From Asterias amurensis (Eukaryota > Echinodermata > Asteroidea > Forcipulatida > Asteriidae): DNA of 64,000 nt. Of this stretch, positions 42,801 to 53,717 are shown in pieces. Both the position numbers and the translations under genes were made by a program. The stretch's first letter is position 1. Each line of letters begins with the position of its first letter. The stretch is from the NCBI RefSeq assembly GCF_032118995.1, contig NC_092654.1, positions 9,184,284 through 9,248,283 of the forward strand, written 5' to 3'. The notes under the pieces are model-generated. The model was not told the origin of the DNA and did no database searches. It saw nothing but the letters and a program-made list of their open reading frames with translations.

Positions 42801-45800
42801 TCCATTTACAATTGACTGTACCTGTGTCCGGTGCACTTTTGGAAAGACCAAGGGTGTATATTTACCATATTCAGTTGAAAGGCAGGTAATATATTTGGTC
42901 TTTACACAGTGAAGCCTTCAACTTTGGGTAATTTTCAGAAAAGAGCTAAATTAGGTGAAATATGGCAATTTTCTTATTTTTAACCGTTGTCATGGCAACC
43001 AAAGTGCAATGTAAAAACTATGCTTTCTTTTTACACTTTGGTTGAAGGAATTAATATGTGCAAAGAGTAAACAAAATCCATTAAAACAAAAATTCATATT
43101 TTTTTGTTAAACAATTTGAAAATAAACACATTTTTTTCCAAAACAGGACGAAGTTTATGGCAGCACTGCTCCCCAGTACAACAAATACCAAAACTTTTTT
43201 TTTGAAATTCTCACAGACCAGTATCTTATCTTTCATGCCTGGAAGCAAAACTTTCCTAAATATGCCACTTTGGGACTTCTAACAATTTTAGCAACCCCCT
43301 GTATTTCCCAAATTGACTTTTCCTCAAAAAACCCCTTTTGAAATAATGGAATCTTCCATTCACAATTAACTGTACTTTTGTCAAACGCATTTTTGGAAAT
43401 ATTAAGGATGCATATTTATCATATCCAGCTGAGAGGTAGGTCCACTATTTTGTTTTTACACAGTGGAGCTCTCAATTTTGGGTAATTTTTACTCATGAAA
43501 AGAGCTAAATTAGGTGAAATATGGTAATTTCTACTTTTGACCGTTGCCATGGCAACGAAGGTGTAAATGCAAAACTTATGCTTTATTTTTACATTTTGGT
43601 TGATGGCCTTCACTTGTGCAAAGTTTAAACGAAATCCATTTTTGAAAGTCTGCCACCACATCTTGTTGCAGTTCAATTCTGGGCCCAATTTCATAGTCTA
43701 AAATGTTGCTTAACAATATTGTCTGCTAAGCAGAAATGAGAGGATACACGTCTCAAATTTAACATAATGACCTAATAGCTTGGCTGGTAGCCTTATTCTG
43801 TTAAGCATAACTTGGTAATGCTTAGCTACTTTTTTGTGCTTAAAGCAGCTCTATGAAACTGGGCCCAGCTAAGCAGTAAGTTATGCAAGTGCCTGCATTG
43901 CGATTCGATCACCACACAAGCCAACGGTTTTGTCGCTCCTTTCAACAACGTTCTGCTTGACTTATGATAATTAAGTTGGGGGATTTCTAAGAAGAAAAAC
44001 CCCCTCTGACACCGCGAACAACAAATTAATGTTCACATCGTTTTTGTAAATCATTTTGTCAGAAGGTTAATTGGCCTATGTGGGCGTGCGAAGCCTTGCT
44101 TAGTTCCCTCTTGCTCTATGCTCCCGAGGCAGTCAGGTACAAAACTACTATCCCACTGTGAAGAGTCTTGGCTGTGTGATATATTTACGGGTCAAGGGTC
44201 ACTACTGCAGCTGTACTTTTCACCAAGATGGGATCACTTCAGAGGTTTTAGTTGTATTGTAGTAGTAGTAGTACTATTTAAAGGGGCTGGACACATTATT
44301 GGTAATTATTGTCAACGACCAGTAGTCTCACTTGGTGTATCCCAACGTGCATAATAACAAACCTGTGTAAATTTGGGCTCAGTTGGTCATCGAATTTGCA
44401 AGAGAATATTGATAATAAAAAAACACCCTTGTTGAATTACTTTGTGTGATTTCAGATGCATAATAAAAGCCTTCAGCTGAAGTCTTTTATAATTTGAGTG
44501 AGAAATTACTTCTTTCTCAAAACGTTACTTTAGAGGGAGTCGTTTCTCACAATGTTTTATACTATCAACAGCTCTCCATTGCTCGTTACCAAGTAAGTTA
44601 TGATGCTAACAAATAGTTAGTTCCTTATAATGACTTGAATATCAACCGAAACTGTTGTCCAATCCTTTAAAAGTTCCACCGGAACCTTCCCGCCAGCATT
44701 CGTTCCGTCTGGTGGTATTTTGATTCGGAAGTTCAGATCGACTATCATGATTAAAACACATGTCTGTACATTTCAACTGGAAAGAATTTCGACCTTCAGA
44801 TGTGAAACGAAAATAAATGTGTTTAAAGGCACTGGACACTATTATTTACTCAAAATAATAGTTATGCATTAAAACTTATTTGGTAACAAGTAATGGAGAG
44901 CTGTTGGTAATAATTAAAAAACCATTGTGAGAAAAGGCTCCCTCTGAAATAAAACGTATTTTTTGAGAAAGAGGTTATTTCAAAAACTCAACAAGAAGAC
45001 TTCAGGCCTGATGCCTTTTATTAGGCACAAGTTTGTGCGAAAAGGTTTAATTCCACCCCCACCCCCACACACACAGTAAAAACAAAATTAAACATAACTT
45101 GTTTAAAATTTTAGGCAACTGCACATGGACAACTGTTCAAACTGTTGAGCAACAATACCAGGGTTGTTTAGAGTTAAACATTACTTTTTGTTGTTCAAAA
45201 TTTCATTTTTTGGGGTTGTTTACACTGGACACTATTGGATTATTTTCAAAGACTAGTGCTCACGGTAGGTGTATCTCAACATATGCATAAAATAACAAAC
45301 CTTTGAAAATGTGAGCTCAATTTGTCGAAGTTGCGAGATAATAATGAAAGAAAAAACACCCTTGTCACACGAACATGTGAATCTGAGGTTTCGAAATCAA
45401 ATTCGTGGAAAATTGCTTCTTTCTCGAAAACTACATTACTTCAGAGGGAGCCGTTTCTTACAATGTTTTATACTATCAACCTCTCCCCATTACTCGTTAC
45501 CACGAAAGGTTTTATGCAAATAATTATTTTGAGTAATTACCAATAGTGTCCACTGCCTTTAAACAACTAGCGCTGTTTCCAATACTTTGTTTAACTTATT
45601 TTAAGCAACAAACTTTAAACAACTCGGGCTGTGGTCGAGTGTTTGAGATTTCACGATTTCGGAGCGATTACGAAATATGGCAGGAAGAATAATCCATAGG
45701 AATACACAGTCTGAGGAGCGTTTATACGCTTCTCGGAGTTATCCTTTGGGGCATAACAATCTTTTTTAAAGGCAGTGGACACTATTGGTAATTACTCAAC

Positions 45801-48800
45801 ATAGTTATTGGCCTAAAACCTTTCTTGGTGACTAGTAATGGGGAAAGGTTGATGGTATACAACATTGTGAGAAACGGCTTCCTCTGAAGTGCCATAGTTT
45901 TCAAGAAAGAAGTAATTTTCCACAAGTTTGATTTCGATACCTCAGATTTAGAACTTTAGGTCTCGAAATCAATTATCAAAACGCACACAACTTCGTATGA
46001 CGAGGGTTATTTTTCTTTCATTATTATCTCGCACTTCGATGACCGATTGAGCTCAAATGTTCACAGGTTTGTTATTTTATCATATGTTGAGATACACCAA
46101 CTGTAAAGGCTTGTCTTTGACAATTACCAATAGTGTCCACTGCCTTTAATAATATCGAAGTCTTTTATATAGAGCACGTCTCTACCAACAAGTTACTCAG
46201 GGCGCTTGGCATATACAATTATTACAGAAAGATATGTTATTTAAGTTATTAATTCTGAGACCCAATTATGCAGCACATTATAAGAGGTTAAGGTGCTAAA
46301 GCGAGTTCAGCCATACCATATTACTTCGTAGTGAAATGTTTCTGAAAATGCTTTATACTATCTTTCTGCAGAATACATGTACTTCTCGTCTGCCTCGTTC
46401 TATCTAAACTACACGGGGTCTTATGAGTTCTCGATACCATGGCGATGGAACCTGACTGTTGTACTCATAATGGCCGTGTTTGGAATCACAGTAAACATGG
46501 CCCTACTTCTGGTACGGTGATATCCATGCAGTCAGGGCACTAGTTCATAAAGCTTTCATAGGCACTGTACACGTTTGGTAACTGTCAAAGAACAGTATTC
46601 ACACTTGCTGTATCCCAACATATGTAAAAAAAAAAGAATAAAAAAAAAAAGATTTATAATAATCTGTAAAAATTTGGACTCAATTGGACATCGAATTTGC
46701 AAGAGAATAATGAAAGCAAAAACACCCTTGTTGCACAAAATGTACGTGCTTTCAGATACATAATAAAGGGCATGTTACTGTCTCAGTGAGAAATTAGCTC
46801 TTTCTAAAAAACTACGTTACTTCAAAAGTAGCCGTTTCTCACAATGTTTTATACCATCAACAGCATTCGAGCCTCCATTGCTCGTTACCAGGTACAATTT
46901 TATGCTAACAACTATTTTAAGTGATACCAATAGTGTCCAATGCCTTTAAAGGAACACGTTGCCTTGGATCGGTCGAGTTGGTCTTTGAAAAGCGTTTTTG
47001 ACCGTTTATTATAAAATGCATATGGTTAGAAAGATGATGTAAAAGTAGAATACAATGATCTACACAAATATGCCTCGAAATTGCGTGGTTTTCTTTTTAC
47101 CTCGTCCAATAACACGGTCGGCCATTTATGGGGGTCAAAATTTTGACCCCCATAAATGGCCGACCGTGATAGTTCGCGACGTAAAAAGAAAACCGTGCAA
47201 TTTTGAGAGATACTTGTGTGGATCATTATATTCTACTTTTAAAACATCTTTCTAACCATATATATTTCATAACAAACGGTTTCAAACGCTTTTTATAGAC
47301 CAACTCGTCCGATCCAAGGCAACGTGTTCCTTTAAGCAGAAACTATTGTTTGTCATATGTATTTGCTAAGCAAAAATTGAGCAGGGCACCAGCTTCAACA
47401 AGGCAAACGTTATGTAATTTTGGTTGGTAACCTGTTTCTGCTATGGAATACTTTGCTTAACAGGTTTTTGTGCTTACAGTCTTGTTTAAATTGGGCCATA
47501 CTCTGTGGGTCAGCTTTTCTATGACAGAAATGGCATCTTATCGCAAAATTAATTGTCGCTAAGCTCTTTATACAGCTGTTACCTGTTAAGTCTACAACAA
47601 AGCGTGCCGAAGCCTCCCATTTCTGATTGGTGTAGTAGATGATGATGTTGTTTGTAAAGGTATTAAGTGTTTCTACCAAAATGAATATAATACATTAGGC
47701 CTGGAATTTCATTTTCAACATGTTGAAAGGGCACTTTCATTTTGCAAAGAGAGCTTCCATCGGAAAACCTGAAAGCCAAATGGAAACTTTTAAAGGGCAC
47801 TAAAACCAAAAAACAGGGGCTACGGAGGTGGCCTTTGTAGCCTGCGTGTACTCCCAGGCATAGATACACTATTTTCATTAAAGTCTGAGGTAGACGTCTA
47901 AATACAGCTTGACCTTTCTGTAAACTTTCTTCCTATCTTTTCCGCAGGTGATTGTCTTAAACCAGCACATGCGCACAATCTCCAACCTGCTGGTTGCAAA
48001 CTTAGCCGTGGCTGACCTCATCATGTTCTTTTTCTCAGTGCCCTTTGACATTGTCCAATGGAACGTCAGCACTTGGCCACGTGGTATTGGAGGTACAATC
48101 CTCTGCAAATTGGGCAGTGCAGTATGGGGGCTCGCTCAGGTGCTATGCGTTGCGTCACTAACGGCAGTCAGTGTGGAGCGTTATTGCTCCTTGCGCTGGC
48201 CGCGGATGCAGGTGAAACGTACCTTCCTCATACTTGGGGCGGTTTGGCTGATAGCTATCGTCTTCGCTATACCCATCTTAAAGTTCTCTAACGTGGAACA
48301 CTTCGGGAAGTACATCTCGTTCTGCTACGTTGTACCGCCGTGGGGTACGTTTGCACGGTCCGTCACCACGACGTATTGCGCCCTCACGTACGTCCTACCG
48401 GTGATTGTGATCTCGTGCTGCTACGTTGGCATGGCGTCGACTCTGATGTCTCGCAATGACGGCGCTGACACGGCGTCGGTGCGTGCACGGCGTCTACTCA
48501 GCGTGGTGGTGCTGATTCTTGCCATATCTTTTGTCGTGTGTTGGTTTCCTATTCAGTTTGTTAACCTTTATGTTCTGTTCATGGATCCATATTCCATGTC
48601 CTTTGAATTCATTACCAGGTGCTGGGAGGTTGGCCATGTATTGGTGTACGTCAACTCCTGCCTGAATCCGCTGGTCGTGTTCATCATCAGCGGGTTGCAT
48701 CGTAAACCGTTGGTTGGGTTTTTCACTAAAAATCGTAAGAAACCGTCCACGTCCAATCAGAATGATCCCTATTCTCAGATACAAGATGAGGCATCCTTAA

Positions 48801-48838
48801 GTGAAACGGAGCATGTGGATTTGGAACCTTTAGAATGA
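39786..48838 (+). CDS. Class A (rhodopsin-like) GPCR, 354 residues, orphan
   Basis: Exons 39786-39819, 46372-46511 and 47948-48838 (phases 1 and 0) join into 1065 bases ending TGA at 48836-48838. Seven-transmembrane receptor of the cell surface signalling through G proteins. Landmarks: N24-glycosylation site (NYT), N53 (1.50), D81 (2.50, VADL), C111 (3.25) with the ECL2 cysteine in SFCYVVPPWG, E135-R136-Y137 in place of DRY exactly 25 residues after C111, CWFP in helix 6, and NSCLNPLVV in helix 7 where the NPxxY tyrosine is replaced. Short Lys/Arg then Ser/Thr/Asp/Glu-rich tail without a clear palmitoylation cysteine. Overall it looks peptide-receptor-like, but I cannot assign a subfamily or ligand. 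Confidence 0.92.
40560..41340. other. AT-rich segment related to 42380-43680, with X-box-like motifs
   Basis: Shares phrases such as 'tttgccatattt', 'agttgccatgg' type boxes and 'accctatttttggccctcaa'-like text with the tandem units downstream. GTTGCCATGGTTAC lies at 40639-40652 and GTTGCCATGGTAAC at 41204-41217. No coding potential seen. Confidence 0.45.
42195..43680. repeat. Diverged tandem units of about 240 and 550 bp
   Basis: 'gagcattattt...agcatgaagcttctgacaacactgctccccagttc' (read in pieces) recurs: the 'ctcc(c/a)cagt(t/a)ca' anchor is at about 42391, 42621 and 43168. The last two units run in parallel for about 550 bp ('gaccagtatcttatctttca', 'aactttcctaaatatgc', 'caaccccctgtatttcccaa', then the X-box-like palindrome). 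Confidence 0.75.
43543..43556. promoter_or_regulatory. Perfect palindromic RFX X-box-like site
   Basis: GTTGCCATGGCAAC matches the X-box consensus GTNRCC-N(0-3)-RGYAAC fully on both strands. Related sites lie at 42986-42999 (one mismatch), 41204-41217 (match) and 40639-40652 (one mismatch). RFX factors bind such boxes in ciliary gene promoters. Here they are in an intronic repeat, so function is speculative. Confidence 0.5.
43681..43867. mobile_element. Family G MITE, best-preserved copy
   Basis: Starts gggcccaatttcata and ends tatgaaactgggccc; 'ttgcttaac', 'ctgctaagcag', 'ttaagcataac' and 'gtgcttaaagcagctc' give it a palindromic character throughout. Confidence 0.75.
44278..44630 (+). mobile_element. 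Family A MITE, right end lost
   Basis: TTAAAGGGGCTGGACACATT at the left, then standard order with the 'aaagccttcagctgaagtct' palindrome instead of the gacctca hairpin. It stops at 'aagttatgatgctaacaaat'. Confidence 0.85.
44823..45038 (-). mobile_element. Family A MITE, right half lost
   Basis: TTAAAGGCACTGGACACTAT followed by reverse order to 'aggcctgatgccttttatta'. The 'gccttttattaggc' sequence marks the palindromic centre. Confidence 0.8.
45217..45563 (+). mobile_element. Family A MITE inside a 'gttgttcaaa/tttaaacaac' repeat
   Basis: Near-complete forward copy, with the hairpin half deleted. It is flanked on both sides by sequence rich in 'aacaac' and 'gttgtt' (45085-45216 and 45564-45625) that seems to be one older element split by this insertion. 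Confidence 0.8.
45766..46149 (-). mobile_element. Family A MITE, full length
   Basis: 384 bp, both TTAA ends and both terminal repeats intact, reverse orientation, hairpin centre 'gatacctcagatttagaact' present. Confidence 0.9.
46372..46511 (+). CDS. Exon 2 of GPCR: N-terminus and helix 1
   Basis: Acceptor 'atctttctgcag', donor GTACGG (weak but in the required phase). Encodes YMYFSSASFYLNYTGSYEFS and the first transmembrane helix (LTVVLIMAVFGITVNMALLL) with N1.50. The exon ends on a codon boundary and exon 3 resumes with VIVLNQHMRT, the correct distance from N1.50 to the first intracellular loop. Confidence 0.85.
46552..46949 (+). mobile_element. Family A MITE sharing its TTAA with the next element
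   Basis: Left end 'ggcactgtacacgtttggta', right end 'gtgtccaatgccttta'. Its final TTTAA is also the start of the family C element at 46946, so one of them inserted at the terminal TTAA of the other. Confidence 0.85.
46946..47336. mobile_element. Family C MITE, long perfect palindrome
   Basis: 391 bp, ends TTAAAGGAACACGTTGCCTT and complement. The whole element folds on itself: the centre reads 'gggggtcaaaattttgaccc' between 'cggccattta' and its complement. Second copy at 49180-49571. Located in GPCR intron 2 (46512-47947), whose remainder has a family G MITE at 47338-47497 and nothing recognised at 47498-47947. Confidence 0.9.
47948..48838 (+). CDS. Exon 3 of GPCR: helices 2-7 and C-tail
   Basis: Acceptor 'cttttccgcag'; the first codon is GTG (valine), not a start. 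Encodes helices 2 to 7 on one exon: NLLVANLAVADL, CKLGSAVWGLAQ, SVERYCSLRWP, FCYVVPPWGTF, VVVLILAISFVVCWFPIQF, NSCLNPLVV. The tail ends TEHVDLEPLE. Confidence 0.96.
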   Translation: MIVLNQHMRTISNLLVANLAVADLIMFFFSVPFDIVQWNVSTWPRGIGGTILCKLGSAVWGLAQVLCVASLTAVSVERYCSLRWPRMQVKRTFLILGAVWLIAIVFAIPILKFSNVEHFGKYISFCYVVPPWGTFARSVTTTYCALTYVLPVIVISCCYVGMASTLMSRNDGADTASVRARRLLSVVVLILAISFVVCWFPIQFVNLYVLFMDPYSMSFEFITRCWEVGHVLVYVNSCLNPLVVFIISGLHRKPLVGFFTKNRKKPSTSNQNDPYSQIQDEASLSETEHVDLEPLE

Positions 48839-49179
48839 GAATGCATATGCCAAGAAGTTTCACACATTCAATACACTACCAGGTCAGACTTGATCCGGCT
48901 CAGAATTGACCTTGATCATAATTGACCCGGATCTGACTTAAATCCGGGTCACATGGAGCCTGACCCATTTCCGGAGGATCAGTAGGATCCGGAATCTGTG
49001 TCAAATTGACCCAGAAATGGATCAAGGTGATGATGCAAAATCCGCGTTAAAATCCCACTTGTAACCTTTTTCCGGCTCAGCCTGGCTCGTAATAGGTCAA
49101 GCTACATGGTACCCGGGATTCAATATTCGGTCTCGTCACCATGGTGTGGGTTCGAATTTTTGTCGTGACACGTGAGTCC

Positions 49180-49571
49180 TTAAATGAACACGTTGCATGG
49201 GATCGGACGAGTTGGTATATAAAAAGCTTTTTAATCGTTTTTTATAAAATGCATATGGTTGGAAAGATTTTGTAAAAGTAGGATACAATGATCAACACAA
49301 ATATGCCTCGAAATTGCGTGGTTTTTCCTTTTACTGTGCTAACTAACACGGTCGGCCATTTATGGCAGTCAAAAATTTAACTCGCATAAATGGCCGACCG
49401 TGTTAGTCGACAAGATAAAATGAAAAACGTGCAATTTCGAGGCACGTTTGTGTAGATCATTGTGTTCTACTTTTACAACATCTTTCTACCCATATGCATT
49501 TTCTAACAAAAACGGTTACAAACGCTTTTCAAGGACCAACTCGTCCGATCCCAGGCAACGTGTTCCTTTAA
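49180..49571. mobile_element. Family C MITE inserted in a SINE D
   Basis: Same palindromic element as 46946-47336, with end TTAAATGAACACGTTGCATG. Left flank 'gtcgtgacacgtgagtcc' and right flank 'taagcaagacactttactac' are the two sides of a SINE D interrupted at its 'gtccttaagcaag' motif, consistent with a TTAA target. Confidence 0.85.
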
Positions 49572-51560
49572 TAAGCAAGACACTTTACTACCATTGCTTC
49601 TTTATACCAGGGGTATAAATGGGTAGGCAAGGGTAGAGGTTGATACTGTGTTTAAAAAAAATGTAATGGTGCTATATAAGCCTTTAACGTGTAATAAGCA
49701 TTTTTAAGCACTACATTTCGGTGCTGCGTGTAAATACTAATTAGTTTTCATTGTACAGACATTGAGATAATGTTGTAATGTGCTTTTTCATAATATATGC
49801 TATTATTTTGTCAACTTAATACGAAAGCCCGCAGTGACATGCAAAACATTGCAATACATACAAAGACATTAATTCGGAAGTGTATTTAAAAATATATAAA
49901 AAGTATTTTTTTTCAACGTGTTATCTTGTAACGACGTCTTATTTGCTAGTTATTCCGACTTTGTAAGTTGATCTCCGGTATGGTCCCGTGCCAGTTGTTA
50001 TTCTGTGCTATTACACGTAATGTGAACGTAAAACTTTGCGTTGTGAAACACTCAACGGCTTTGTATACGTTCATGTCAATTACGTGCATTTGAAGCTCCC
50101 TATTTACGTCGCATTAAATTAAAGATTGTAAATGCGTATTTTTCAAACATTTCACGAATGAAAGTAATTTAATATCTTGTTTGTACTTCTATCAACATTT
50201 CTGCGAGTATTGTGCTAGAATAATAATGTGTTGTTGCGAACAAAGCTACTTATGTAGTTACTATTATGTAATTGTTATTTGCTGTAAGTCTAAGTAGATT
50301 TTAGAACCCAACTCAATTTATTTTATGAAACTTTAAGTTGTGTTTCTGTATCATAGGAACAAAAAAGAACCAACTAACTTATATTGTGTTGTTTTCAATC
50401 TGCTGAGATGTTCGGGTGTAAAACAACATATTCACAGTTGACAAAGTGTTTAATGACTAGATCATTATTTAATGCAGATACATGTTAAAATATATGAAAG
50501 GTTTATACCCTTAACCTACCTTCATGTCTACCTACCCCTGTTAATATACAATGTACTATTTTTATATCTCTATTGCTTTTTAAAAATTTACAACATCACT
50601 AATTTATATTTCTTGCTTTTAACAAAAATTACAACATGTAGTTAATGTTAATTTTGTATCGTAGTTAATAAAAACAAAATGAGACCAAAAACTGAACGAT
50701 GATTCGCGGACATTTTTAACAAATCGTGTGTTAGCTTGTGTTGAAAAATGTGTGGGACAGTATAAATGTTTCGGTTTTTTGGCTGGCAACCAGATTCTGC
50801 TAAGCAATAAATGTGCTTAAACAGTGTTTGTGCTTACAGGCTTGGTGAAGTTTGGCACAGTTCTACACATAATGTTGACTAATAAATCATAATTGTCACT
50901 GGCGAATTGTACCGAATTCACAAACGGTATTGTCGGAGCAAGCATTGCCGGAAATGCTATTGCTCCTTTCAAAGGAATAACAACGGAACAAAACAATGTC
51001 CAATGCGACTGCGGCCAAGTCAAAAAGGAAAGTTTTACATTTGTTTGAAACTGTTCGGTTATTTAAATCCTATATAAATGCGGATATATACAATGACACC
51101 ACGGAGGTCTACCTCCATGATAAGACTAACCTGTTAACATTTAATTTCAAAAGATGGTAGCATTTTGGAGGTATCGTCGATAACCTAGAGTGGTCATGTC
51201 CACACCGTTATTGGTATACACAATCTGAAACATATCTAACAGAAACGTTTCTTTATGGTTTCTCATATTCAAATTTTGGGGTATGAAAGCTGTTTATGTT
51301 TTTCCAAAATTACATTACTTCAAAGTGAAACTATTGTTAATGTCAAAAGCTGCTTTACTTTCAATGCCATTGAATTAAAGAAGTGATAGTCAAACGTACA
51401 CCCTCCCTTTAAGCCAGTCTAGCGAACCATTGCTAATAAACAAGGACAGGTCAGGAGTATATTTTCAGAGTAGGTTTGATTATTTTAACGGAAGTCCTGT
51501 GGCCTTGTATATATTTACCGCAATATCAGAGTATTGAACTGTTACTAATACAATACCCAT

Positions 51561-52403
51561 TGGGCCAGATAAATAAAAACTAGCATTTGCTTTTACTAGT
51601 CTTTTACTTAAATTCTTATAAATAAAAGAAAGCCTTAATATTGCTAGTAATTGGTCGAACTAGTAGGTAAAATCAATGCTTGAGGGACTCTTCTTATTGA
51701 GATGTAAATAAAACCGACATTTTACTATTACCTGATAGTTTCACAAGATACTGGGCCGTGTAAAGGCCAGCATTAACAAAATGTCGATAAGTTTAAGATC
51801 AGGCATGAGAATTTGCTCAAATCTCTATAAATAATCTTTTACTGGAAAAACACCATTTACTTGAACGGATTAGTAAGTGGTCCGAGAAAAGCACAATAGC
51901 GGGGTATTCAGGAGTATAACAATAGAGGCATGGACTCGCTGATCAATAGCGATTAACTGAAATGCAGGCGGGGTAGTTTCCACTTAGTCAAGTTTTTGAT
52001 GGCGGCAGTGGCTATGATGAGGAAACAGCCAGCCTCTCCACGCCAGCGCTCGAGAGATTGGTTCTTTTAGAGCAAATAAAGTACACAACAAATTTATAAG
52101 TAACATTTATAGTAGGATCATTAGGCCAAGGGAAAAATAACCGTTTAATACTGACGCGATACCGAGCCATATATGCAACACTGTTGTTCAAGTAAAATCT
52201 CAAGCTCCTCATGTAGTAGCTTGTAAAAATATTAGTAATTGCTACAGTATGTTAGTAAAATGTCGTTTTTATTTATATGTCTATAAGTGAAAGGTAATCC
52301 AGCGAGCAAAATGTTCATGCCTGATCTTTTACTTTTCAGTCTTCTTGCTAATGCTGGCCCTTTAACTTGATAAGTAATTGCTAGTTTTTATTTATCCGGC
52401 CCA
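51561..52403. mobile_element. Foldback element, 843 bp
   Basis: Ends 'tgggccagataaataaaaac' and complement with one mismatch, including 'tagcaat'. A second inverted pair lies inside ('ggccagcattaacaaaatgtcg' region near 51762 against 'gctaatgctggcc' near 52350; 'gatcaggcatga' against 'tcatgcctgatc'). Non-coding. Confidence 0.7.
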
Positions 52404-52722
52404 TTGTCATGTTGCACTTGCATGAACCGTTACCAGTGACGTAACGTGGGGGGGGGGGAGGGGGGCGTGACCCCTTATTATGTCTGTGCCCATGCCCAGC
52501 CCGCCCTTGCAATTGAATTAGGATTGGACGTTTCCCAAACTAAATGATACATTTCATACGCTTTAAAGTGATAATGTTGATGTTTTTTTTAACTATTTTC
52601 CATTTGAACACAGATAGTAAGCATTTCTATATTTATGTCTATACTCTTGCGTCAGACTTTCGTAAGTGACTTGAACAAAAACGCTTAAAACCGGCTTACA
52701 GTGTAACAATTCAGTATTGTAC

Positions 52723-52950
52723 TAATGGACCCTTCCCGTGAAATATGCTAATCACATTCACGCATGCGTACAGACCATGTTGGTTGGAAAACGCCATAGA
52801 GTTGTGCACTAAGCAGACGCGCAATCGCGTCTGCGTCATGCACCCATTAGCCGTGTACAAAACAGCGCGATGTTCCCTCATCTTGCCAACCAAAATGTTA
52901 GTGCGCAGGCGCTATGTGCAATTTACATATTTCATGGGAAGGGTCTATTA
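52723..52950. mobile_element. Palindromic MITE, 228 bp
   Basis: Left 'taatggacccttcccgtgaa' and right 'ttcatgggaagggtctatta' are inverted with two mismatches. 'gttggttgg' and 'ccaaccaa' pair further in, and the centre 'gacgcgcaatcgcgtc' is itself a palindrome. Confidence 0.8.
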
Positions 52951-53262
52951 CAGACTTTACCTTTTGTTAATTGTTTACAACAACAAAATTGTAACGAAAT
53001 ATCTTTACGCAACTATCAGGCATGCAACTTTTCTTCGGATCAGCTGATTTCCTCATTTTTAATTCTCAGTTTTACCATTCAAATTTGAAAAATACTATAC
53101 AAAATCATTGACATTTTTAATTTCCTCTTCTTTGGTGAAGTTACAGTTGCATGCCTGAACTATTGGCCGGCTGAAAACTACAAAAGGATAACATGGGGTG
53201 CTTTTACTCATTTGCATATAAAGTAAAAGGTCAGTGAAAATCTAGTTCAGTTTGCTGTAATT

Positions 53263-53717
53263 TCATCCTCCAACGTAATATAATGCAGCCGAGCCATCAG
53301 ACTGTAGCTGTTCTATGACTGAAGCTTCTTTAGACAGCAAACAGTCGTTGTTATGTGTGGCGACGAACCACGTACAGGCTTCGCTGATGCAAGCGGCTGC
53401 ACATTTTAGCAGTGATCTATTGATCGTCTTGAAAACCACGTGATCAGAAAATGTCTTTCCTACTGTGTGTATGTAGAAGTTCTTCTCTCTACGCTTACAC
53501 GTAGAGATGCTTAGTGTAGATGTAGACGTGTCACTACCCTCAGATGTAGTTAAGTGATCCTTATCGGTTGAGAGTCTCCCCTCTTCATCACCTGAGGGCG
53601 TGGTCATGATGTCATCCTCAAGATGGTGCAGAGTTGTTGAAAGCTGCACTGTCTGGAAGTCGCCACCCTCCCCTGGTGTCTCGGTTATATCTTCGGTAAT
53701 GAGGACGGTTACGGAAG
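53263..53717 (-). CDS. Last exon: ITETP repeat remnant, Ser/Thr spacer, PAN/apple-like module
   Basis: Acceptor 'cgttttgtacag', phase 1. Starts ASVTVLITEDITETPGEGGD, then an acidic Ser/Thr region (TTSEGSDTSTSTLSISTC), then FSDHVVFKTINRSLLKCAAA, CISEACTWF, NNDCLLS and a C-terminal ALYYVGG. Cysteine spacing matches the + strand paralogue's last exon. Confidence 0.88.

Larger units (their letters stand above)
39820..46371 (+). other. GPCR intron 1: repeat-filled
   Basis: 39958-40018 contains a short palindrome around 'gagcgttgcggcgctc'. 40330-43680 is AT-rich with repeated segments and X-box-like motifs, listed separately. 43681-43867 is a family G MITE; family A copies lie at 44278, 44823, 45217 and 45766. 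43868-44277 and 46150-46371 show nothing clear. Confidence 0.6.
48839..53262. other. Between GPCR and the reverse-strand lectin gene
   Basis: 48880-49090 is the 'gacccgg/tgggtca' repeat. 49121-49690 is a SINE D split by a family C MITE. 50747-50866 is a family G MITE. 51130-51300 resembles the old repeat at 24340 and 26590. 51561-52403 and 52723-52950 are foldbacks. 49690-50746, 50867-51129 and 52951-53262 hold nothing I recognise. The GPCR poly(A) site is not clear. Confidence 0.6.

Noticed and set aside
40330-43680. LINE or large transposon body in the GPCR intron
   Set aside because: The repeated text has no reverse transcriptase, endonuclease or transposase motifs in any frame; best described as diverged tandem non-coding units.
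47948-47950. GTG as an alternative start of the GPCR
   Set aside because: It is the first codon after a strong acceptor; helix 1 with N1.50 is supplied by the exon at 46372.
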